Assembly (NCBI GenBank): GCA_003988855.1
Contig: QYAI01000007.1
Span: 1-64,000 of the forward strand
Reading direction: 5' to 3'
DNA: 64,000 nt
Source: Arachnopeziza araneosa
Lineage: Eukaryota > Ascomycota > Leotiomycetes > Helotiales > Arachnopezizaceae
Part shown: positions 56,612-64,000 of the stretch, piece by piece
Layout: every line of letters begins with the position of its first letter
How positions within the stretch are numbered: the stretch's first letter is position 1
Notes under the pieces: model-generated
What the model was told of the DNA's origin: nothing
Seen by the model: only the letters and a program-made list of their open reading frames with translations
The model's database searches: none
Program-made: the position numbers and the translations under genes

Positions 56612-58812
56612 CTAATACCCGTTTGTAAATTTGACTTTCTTCTCACCACCCTCGACAACATCAATGACGCCTTGGATAACAGATGGGTTCAATAGCTATA
56701 TATGAGTTCAGTCAGTTGTCAAGTTCCACTATACCATGGCAGTGTTTCGGTCCCGGAAAATCAGGCTTACCGTTGAAGTATCACCAAAGCTCTTTCTCTC
56801 GCCTTCCAGTATCTTCCTCAAAATTCGTCGCATGATTTTGCCCGAGCGAGTCTTCGGAAGATCGGCAACAAAGTATAGAGTCTTTGGCTTTGCAAATGAT
56901 CCAATAGCCTTACGAACTCTGTCGATGAGTTCCAGTTGTATACTCTCAAGATCTGTAGAGAGGTTTTTCAGGGAGACATAAGCTACGAGGGCTTGGCCTG
57001 TGATTTCATCATTGACACCCACAGCTGCTGCCTCCGCCACGAAAGCTACGCAAAGTCAGCTCGATCATATTATTAGTGGTATGGAGAGAAGAACGGCTCT
57101 CGATCAAAGCGGCTTCAACCTCAGCAGTCGATAAGCGATGTCCTGAGACATTAACAACATCATCAACCCGCCCACGAATCCAAAAATACCCGTCTTTGTC
57201 ACGAAACGCACCATCGCCCGTGAACAAAACCAGAGTTCAGCGTAAAAACACATAGAGACCTTGAAGGACTTACATAATAGCCTGGATAAACGCTGAAATA
57301 AGTATCCATATATCTCTCATGGTCTCGCCATACAGTACGAGCCATACTGGGCCAAGGCTCTTTGATCGCAAGAACCCCCTCTGCTTCGCCATGAAGTTCT
57401 TTACCTGAAGTGGGATCAAGAATGACTGGTTGGATCCCTAGGAATGGAACAGTGCAACAACCTGGTTTGGGCGGAATAGAGCCTACCAAAGGTGTTATTA
57501 CATGACATCCTGTCTCTGTTTGGAAATAAGTCTAAATGTCATTAGTTTACTACTATAAGGAAAGATATTACACAGGTTTTACATCCACAATACTTGCTCT
57601 CCCCCTCCCTACAGACTCGAAATACCATTTCCATACCTCTGGTGCGATTGGCTCCCCTATAGATCCTAAAACTCTCAAGTGGGCCATAGGGGCCGTGATG
57701 TGATGATCTCCTGCACGTTTCAAAATTCTCAGTGCCGTAGGAGCAGCGTAAAAATGAGTGGCTTGATGTTTGTCAATGATATCCCAAACCCGAGAATAAG
57801 AAGGATACGAAAGATTTCCTTCGAAGATGATAGTAGTTGCCCCGACAAGCAGTGGCCCATAGACGAGATATGTGTGTCCTGTGATCCAGCCCACGTCTCC
57901 AGCGCAAAAGTGCCTATCGGACTCGTTCATATCGAAAACGTACTTGGTAGTGATCATAGCACCTATCAAGTATCCTGCTGTAGTATGCATGAGTCCTTTG
58001 GGTTTTCCCGTAGACCCAGATGTGTACAAGAGAAAGAGAGGGTCCTCAGCAGACATTGACTCTGGTGGATAATAGGCCGGCCAGTTCTTCGCCTCTTCGT
58101 GCCACCACAGGTCTCGTGAAGAACTCCAAGGGATGTCACTGCCGGTATTCTTCAGGACCAGACAGTGAGTAACGAGTGGACATTGGAGAAGAGCTTCATT
58201 AACAATGACTTTGGTAAGGATTGTTTTCCCCCCACGTTGAGCTTCATCAGCGGTGATAACAACCTTCGACCTTCCATCGAGAATTCGGTCACGCAACGAT
58301 GCCGCTGAGAATCCCATGAAGACTACAGAATGAACTGCCCCAATCCTCGAACATGCCAACATAGCAACAAGAGCTTCCGGGATATTTGGAAGATAGATGG
58401 CTACTATATCGCCTTTCTTAACCCCAATATCTTTGAGCGTGTATGAAAGCCGAGATACGTCACGAAGGAGTTGTGAATAGGTAATTTGACGACTTTGGCC
58501 TATCTCGTCGGCTTCGGATATGATGGCAACTCTGTTAGGATGCCTAGCTGCATGCCGGTCGATGCAGTTATACGAAGCATTCAAGCGTCCCTCTTGAAAC
58601 CAGGCATTGTCACCGTCCATGAAAGCGCCAGTATGAACAGTCTTGAAATCTTGATACCAATTGAGAAGTTTGCGGGCTTTCATGGACCAGAATGCTTTAG
58701 GATCTTGAATTGACTTGGCATGGATTGTCCTATATTCGTCAAGAGTTTTTGGAATGTCTTCCATGTCCAGCTCATCAGCCACGTTATAAGCGCTCATATT
58801 GAAGGCAGACAC
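56612..58812 (-). CDS. Acetyl-CoA synthetase
   Basis: Converts acetate, ATP and CoA to acetyl-CoA; needed for growth on C2 compounds and for acetylation. Exons 57583-58812, 57274-57531, 57095-57224, 56771-57045, 56612-56695 (minus) give 658 residues, the normal length. Motifs: WFQEGRLNASYNCIDRH, MFLGFS-like VVFMGFSAASLRDRI, the AMP-binding loop LLYTSGSTGKPKGLMH (about 260-272), CAGDVGWITGHTYLVYGPL, TYFQTETGCHVITP, FTGDGAFRDKDGYFWIRGRV, DDVVNVSGHRLSTAEVEAAL, and TRSGKIMRRILRKI with the regulatory Lys near 608. Oddity: the intron 57225-57273 begins GTAAGT but has no AG before the required TTC ACG GGC; it ends in TG. The next intron has a weak GTTCTT donor. Either the gene is damaged or splicing is non-canonical. 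Confidence 0.88.
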
Positions 58813-60223
58813 TCCGTGCAGTGGTAGCTACCAATGCGCTTGTATTGATATTATTTCGGTGATTCCCAGTGTTGATATTGAAATATTTTGCAGGAACACC
58901 GCAAAAAACCTCGCGAAATGTGTGCAACCCTCTTGATGACAAAATAAGAATTCTTGTTTTTCTGGGGACTCTCACTCAGGTCCCTCGTTCGGGTTTGTCC
59001 AATGAGAAACTTGATTATCTGAGCTGAGGCTGTTCGAACAGCACCAGGTGTATGCCGCACACTGCTAAAAACATGCTTGTACGTAAGAAAGAGGGACGAT
59101 TCGCTAGTAATTTTCTCAAATAGACTTAGTGCAGCTTTTGAAATAGAAGAATCATCAACGACCGATACAGGAGACTCTGCATATAGGTTGGAGTCCTGTA
59201 GATAACACTCAAGAGAACAGAGGCGTGACGTCGTTAGAGGTGCGAGATGTCAGCCATCACAAAATCGAAAAGTGCCACGTATATATCCTTGGCTGAAAAT
59301 GCTTGTGGTTGGGTTGTACGGCGTGATGGATCGGCATGTGTTTGCATATCTGAATTACAACCCGGTCAATCAAGCCGATGAGATGGTTGGTATTATCTCA
59401 TGCATGTCGCTCAAGTTCGCGCTACTATGCACATTTGGAGGAGATGTGGAGATCTGGGATAATACATACAGGACGTCGTAGAACTTGCCCAATAATAGAA
59501 CGAATTGTATGCCAATATAGTCCATATTTTACGGGATCGCTCTCTTGAAGAAAAACGAACGAAAATGCATATTCAATTGGTTGTTACGTTATATTGGACG
59601 CCAACCACACCCATGTACTAAATGTCTCAATATTTCATCTTTCCAATCCCATTCAAAATTCATTCCATCTGATCATCATCGAGAATCTAGCTCAAGCTGA
59701 TAGAACGAATGAAGCAAGCAGAAGCCTAGACGATGCAAGAGTTAGCGCAGCCTCCGGGAATGATCACCGCGCGAATACAGGGACTGATTCGTGAGAAGAC
59801 TTGTTTAAAACCTCTCGAATACAATTTCAAGGGAAAAGAGAAATACTACGAAATAGAATATCTTACTCCAGTGAAAAGCGGCGCATGTAAAGACTGACGA
59901 ATATTAGTATGAACAAAGATAGTCGACTTATGGAACGATGTGTCTAGCTTTCAGGATAGCTCCCAGGATAGCTCCCGTCACACTTCAGAACCTAGATTAT
60001 AGAAGAATTGAGACTAATGAGATGGATTACTATACCCGTAAGTTTTTTGGTCCTCTGAAATACTTTGAAACTTAAAAATTCGAAAGACTAGAAATACGTC
60101 CGTTATGATAACGACGAGAGCACAAACTCTTGATGCATAGTAATTGTTGCTCTCTAGATACTGTTTTTTGAGTGTCATAACTCGTATGAATACTATACTT
60201 GTAGATATATATAATCGATCTGT
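58813..60223. promoter_or_regulatory. Acetyl-CoA synthetase promoter and UbiA 3' flank
   Basis: No gene was seen in 1.4 kb. A perfect 14-bp palindrome GCTGTTCGAACAGC lies at 59029-59042, about 220 bp upstream of the synthetase ATG, and a TGACGTC box near 59225. Downstream, 59880-60200 in the minus direction encodes a frame with VFRIFKFQSISEDQKT that resembles the C-terminus of UbiA proteins but cannot be joined cleanly. Confidence 0.45.
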
Positions 60224-61077
60224 TCATGGATTTTTAGCAGCTGTCTCGTGCGGGTTCCAATTTGGAAACGTGCCATATGGTTTGCCAAGCATGAGTGGAG
60301 TTGTGTATCGGCCAGTCGCTGCGTCACCAACGACATCTCGTAAATCCTGGATAGAAATGCTAAACACCAGATTAATTGCGAGGCAAGTTATCCACTTCAA
60401 GCCTCTCTGTGTACTACCACCACCAAGCTCCCAAGAACCGTAAAGACCACTTGTCAAACAAGCTGTAGTGACCAGGTCCTTTGTTGGGCCGAAAGAGGGC
60501 ACCTCCGTGAAATTATGTATTACACCAAAAGCCATGAAAAGTATTGCTCCTACTTCTACGTTCATTGCGTAAGAGAATATCAATGACGCAAGAGAAAATA
60601 TTATATATCTTATGTAAGCTCCACGTAAGGTGACTCGGCCCGAGACAATTGGACGATCGGGCTTATTCAGTCGATCTTCCTCGATTCCATTGATCTGGTT
60701 GGAAATTGTAAAGGTATAAAGTAGCATGAACCCCAGAAAAGTAGACTTGCAAGTGCTTAGTAAGATGTTGATTGGTGATGACCCGACTTCTAAGGAAGAT
60801 GCAAGAGTGAAGAAAGACCATGGAACAACAGTTGCTAGACAAAGTATAATCATCAGCTATTTGTCTGCTCCAGAACTTGTGCCGGATTTGCAGACATACC
60901 TGTGAAATCACGTTTAGTGAAAGAGTAGGCAATTGAAGCCTCTTCAAGAAGGTAACCAGAAATCATTGTGAATTGTCTTATGTAGGATGATGAAAGATGA
61001 AGCGCGGTAGGAAGAATAGAAAAACATAATGCTCTTATATGTTTACGTCGAATGATTGCGGGAAATAACCAGTGCAT
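60224..61077 (-). CDS. UbiA-family membrane prenyltransferase or terpene cyclase, possibly truncated
   Basis: Integral membrane enzyme of the UbiA superfamily, which in fungi includes aromatic prenyltransferases and UbiA-type sesquiterpene cyclases. Exons 60900-61077 and 60224-60834 (minus) join in phase 1 (donor GTATGT, acceptor GTCTAG), giving 262 residues. The first Asp-rich motif is NQINGIEEDRLNKPDRPIVS and the second is IQDLRDVVGDAATGRYTTP; both Mg-diphosphate motifs look intact. Family members usually continue 40-80 residues with one or two more helices after the second motif; here the frame ends soon, in LGKPYGTFPNWN. A downstream frame at 59920-60060 resembles the missing end but I cannot splice to it. 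The start may be 61077 or the internal ATG at about 60967. Confidence 0.72.
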
Positions 61078-61784
61078 TGTACTTTACTTATGCTGTGGCA
61101 TTTTATCCACCGGAGAGTGGCCACTGGCTAGCTCTTTCAGAGCAAAATTGGCGCCTGAAAGAGGATCATCGTCATGATCTACTGACACTATCAACCAGCA
61201 AGTGATTTCTAGCTTGCGAAGATAAAACCTGCCAAGAATGATATTCGCCAAGCCATCACGAACATCTGCTATTGCAGAATTCAGAGAGGCTTGCAGGGAA
61301 TGGTGTCGCAGCATAATAGCGGTGTCTCCGAGTCTCAAGTTTTCACAAATCAGCATGTAGTTTTCGCCATTCATTCTTGAGATTCGTCTAGCTCTAGCCA
61401 GCACAACTGTGGTTGGTGCGGTTAGAGCCGTCTCTTCCCGTGTCGTACGAGGATCATCCGATTATTGCATCTTGGTCGCCTGGTCGCTTGGAAAATGTTA
61501 CGAATCTAGTTTAGATGCTGCATGAGGCGGAACTTAGATCATCTGAGTGCTGCCAACAATGGATAGACTTGCAGGCTAGGACTTTAGTGCAGCTAAAACA
61601 TGTCAAAAGCAGTATGCGTTACACTTGCGATGTCCTCAATGGCTGAAGAAATCTCATATTGGAGCCACACTGAGACATTCAAGTGATCAGAGGCATCCGA
61701 AGACGGATCTGGTTCGGCGGGCAGATATTGTTAGGATTTGTGTTTGTTCTTCTGAAGCAAAATCTTCTCGCAGACAATGAAACG
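61078..61784. promoter_or_regulatory. Divergent promoter, UbiA / BAHD acyltransferase
   Basis: This 707-bp region lies between two divergent start codons. The minus-strand frame 61084-61404 (106 codons) has no recognisable domain and no clear splice to the UbiA gene. Shared control of the pair is an inference from the arrangement. Confidence 0.45.
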
Positions 61785-63272
61785 ATGGCAGGAAAAGAAC
61801 TCCACGTCCTAGATCTCGGAGCTGCTAGGTTCATTGAACTCCAGCTCTCCTTGGTCCTCCGTAGCGTATTTGACCTAGACCTGTTGAAATCGACTGCCTT
61901 GAAATTGGTTGCAACATGGCCTGCCCTCAGCGAGAGGATGAATCTCATTGTACGTAAATATTGCGTAGCTAAAAATAATCCATCTAACGAAAAGTATGAT
62001 AGCGAACAGAGTTTGTACGAAGCCCAGATCCTGAATTAGTCGGGCTGTGGGCTGCAAGAAGTCTCGACGTGCAGTTGGAAGAAGCATTACCATATCTTTC
62101 AGATTTGAAATCACACCACTTAATTGACTCAACATTATTCAATCAACTTGTATACTTTAACGAAACTCTCAAGGAACAACTCTACCCTCGAGTATTGACG
62201 ATTCGTGCAACGTTGCTCCGTGATGCTTGTCTACTTCATTTCACCGTCCAACATCCATTCTGTGACGCGAACGGTAAGTTATTGCTGACTTTCAAACACG
62301 CTCACTGCTAACAGCAGCCCTCGACAGGGATGTATCGAATTGCCTGCGCTTACGGTGCGCTGCTCGAAGATAAGTCTATCGAGCCCATGAGTCCGCGAGC
62401 GCCATTGAAACTGCGGGTGGAGGTAAAGACCGATGACTGCTCTACCGAATCCCTTGAACCTGCTGCAGCGAGGCACCAGGCATTCTTCGCCCATGGATGG
62501 AGGTCTATCTTAGTAGGCGGTTTGAGACAGTTGAAGAACGATTTTCTCGGACCTCGGAGGATAGAAAAGACAGCATTGATACCGAACTCTGTCATTGATA
62601 AGTTATCCAAGGAGGCAGAATTGGAAAACATACGAGTCACTAGACACGATCTACTAATGGCATGGATTTATACTGTTAGTGTGCTTGGAAATTTGGTTGG
62701 AAATAATCTGACAGTTTCTACAGGCTGCCATGCCAAATATCTCGGAAATTCAGGAGAAAGGAGCAGGACCGCCCCAATTTTCGTTTGTCATGAACATTGC
62801 AAAGCTGCTTGACAAGGATCAAGATTTCCACAATCCATGGATAGTCATCACAGTGCCAGACCTGGAGAAGAGCAGTCTCTCAGAGCGATCCCCCGTCCTC
62901 GCCGCCGCTAAACATATCCGTGAAGCCATCATGGATGCGCGGCGTCTAGCTCCAGTGCGACAAATTCTTGATCAACAATCCAATGTCAAAGATGTACCTA
63001 TGGGTCCCGTCGACTGGGGTTGCCCCGAGCCGAATTTAGCAGTCAGTTCTTGGACCAATCTCGCTCTGTATGATTTGGAGTTCGCATCTGCGGATGGAAG
63101 CAAAGTCAAGCCAGAATTTGTGCAAGTTGGAATCAAAGCATGTCCATTGGTTCGAATGGGTGGACTGTCGTTTGCTGACGGGGTCCTAACATGGGTTGGA
63201 AAAGATGGTTTCTGGATCCAAGGGAAGCTGCACGAAGCAGCATGGCTAAAGATCTCGGAGTTCCACTCGTAA
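61785..63272 (+). CDS. BAHD-type acyltransferase (transferase family)
   Basis: Acyl-CoA-dependent O- or N-acyltransferase of the type that decorates fungal secondary metabolites. Exons 61785-61949, 62012-62273, 62328-62674, 62724-63272 give 440 residues in consistent phase. The catalytic HXXXD motif appears as FTVQHPFCDANG at about 135-139. The second half has ALIPNSVIDKLSKEAELENI, VTRHDLLMAWIYT (the usual inter-domain motif) and SSWTNLALYDLEF at the place of the DFGWG motif, which is not strictly kept. An upstream in-frame ATG at 61683 would add 34 residues with a hydrophobic run; I prefer 61785. It is divergent from the UbiA gene. Confidence 0.82.
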
Positions 63273-63675
63273 GTGTAGAAAGCTGACCAAGTCAAAGCCG
63301 ACGTTCGGGTAGTCAATGAATTTATAACGCTTCGAGTCGATTGCCTCTCGTCAGCCCTCAAAGAGGTCGGGAAACGGTAAACTGGAAGTGTCGGGGTCCT
63401 TCTGGGCAATCATGAGCGCGCAATAACAAGCATTGAAGAGCCCGCTGCGAGACTCTAATTAGATAGCCGTAAAACATTGTTGAAGAGGAAAGGACAGAAA
63501 CGCGCACCAACGAAGATTTTGTAGCTGCTCGGTAAACGGTGGGCACTATCCCTACCGCTTTCCGATTCTGGTTCTGCCGGAGTCTTCCAAGACAACGTCA
63601 GACAACCCCTCTTCCCGCCTCGTAAGAACCTCCTTTCTACCTCCTCCGAGTCGCTGTCCACTAGACACAGGCATC
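63273..63675. other. Intergenic
   Basis: This 403-bp region between BAHD and AMMECR1 genes transcribed in the same direction has a C/T-rich stretch before the ATG at 63676. Nothing else was seen. Confidence 0.5.
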
Positions 63676-64000
63676 ATGGCAACCGTAGAGCACTGTCTCT
63701 ACTGTTTCGAGACCCTTTCGGCAGCTCTGGAGAAGCGCACGCCCATGACCTTGTCCCAAGTGCAAACAGCCTGGGCAGATTATCCCAAAGGACTCGAGGA
63801 AGATATCACCGCGCTTACTGAACCAGCATCTTCTACTGAACACATTTCAAATGAGTCTCTCAAGCCACGAAATCCTATTCTTAACAACCTTTCTAGCACC
63901 GATTCCGGCAGTAGCACACCTTCAACTGTCTCTTCCACATCGCTTTCACCATCCATAAGCACAACCAACACTACACCAGCCAGCTCCTCTAGCTCTTTTC
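63676..64000 (+). CDS. AMMECR1-family protein, N-terminal part (runs off window)
   Basis: The frame is open from ATG 63676 to the window end (108 codons). The start MATVEHCLYCFETLSAALEK with RTPMTLSQVQTAWADYP matches the N-terminus of fungal AMMECR1 proteins, whose conserved AMMECR1 domain begins after a Ser/Thr-rich insertion. The visible remainder is exactly such an insertion (NNLSSTDSGSSTPSTVSS and more). Function in the cell is poorly known. The catalytic-looking RGCIG core would lie beyond the window. ATG context is GGCATC-ATGG. Confidence 0.7.
   Translation, partial: MATVEHCLYCFETLSAALEKRTPMTLSQVQTAWADYPKGLEEDITALTEPASSTEHISNESLKPRNPILNNLSSTDSGSSTPSTVSSTSLSPSISTTNTTPASSSSSF

Noticed and set aside
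61084..61404. 106-codon minus-strand ORF between UbiA and BAHD genes
   Set aside because: No recognisable motif and no in-phase splice to the UbiA exons; kept as promoter sequence.

Overview
The window is nuclear DNA of a filamentous ascomycete (Pezizomycotina; a leotiomycete is my best guess but is not proven). The evidence is short GT-AG introns (mostly 45-150 nt) with CTAAC-like branch sites, a White Collar-1 photoreceptor, fungal-only families (Sds23, Sro7, Rna14, Nop9), and a repeat pair whose differences run C-to-T and G-to-A, as repeat-induced point mutation (RIP) leaves them. I saw no tRNA, rRNA or CRISPR array.

Layout. 1-2.46 kb is gene-free, AT-rich, repeat-derived DNA. 2.5-14.1 kb is an accessory stretch: two multi-exon MFS drug/H+ antiporter-type genes on the minus strand (2462-5335 and 11549-14109) flank two decayed genes (a tandem GFA/CENP-V-like gene and a fucose-permease remnant) and one housekeeping gene (eIF2A). 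Two copies of a 222-224 bp terminal-inverted-repeat element sit in the second MFS gene, one in an intron and one 38 bp after its stop codon.

15.5-52 kb is a dense conserved block: Sds23, importin beta Kap121/Pse1, White Collar-1, Sro7/tomosyn-like, a small unknown protein, a PDAP1-like phosphoprotein, Asf1, Rna14, a slicer-type Argonaute with a split 5' end, Nop9, a PLP group II decarboxylase and a DUF885 protein. Several promoters here share a CACGTG core.

52-64 kb is mixed: a Cys-rich single-pass membrane protein, a 67-residue secreted peptide, an acetyl-CoA synthetase with one intron lacking an AG acceptor, a divergent UbiA-prenyltransferase/cyclase and BAHD-acyltransferase pair that looks like a minimal specialised-metabolite locus, and the 5' end of an AMMECR1-family gene running off the window.

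Exon coordinates were assembled by eye from reading-frame continuity, splice signals and protein-family consensus, and each join was checked for phase. No database search was possible, so family names rest on recognised motifs.
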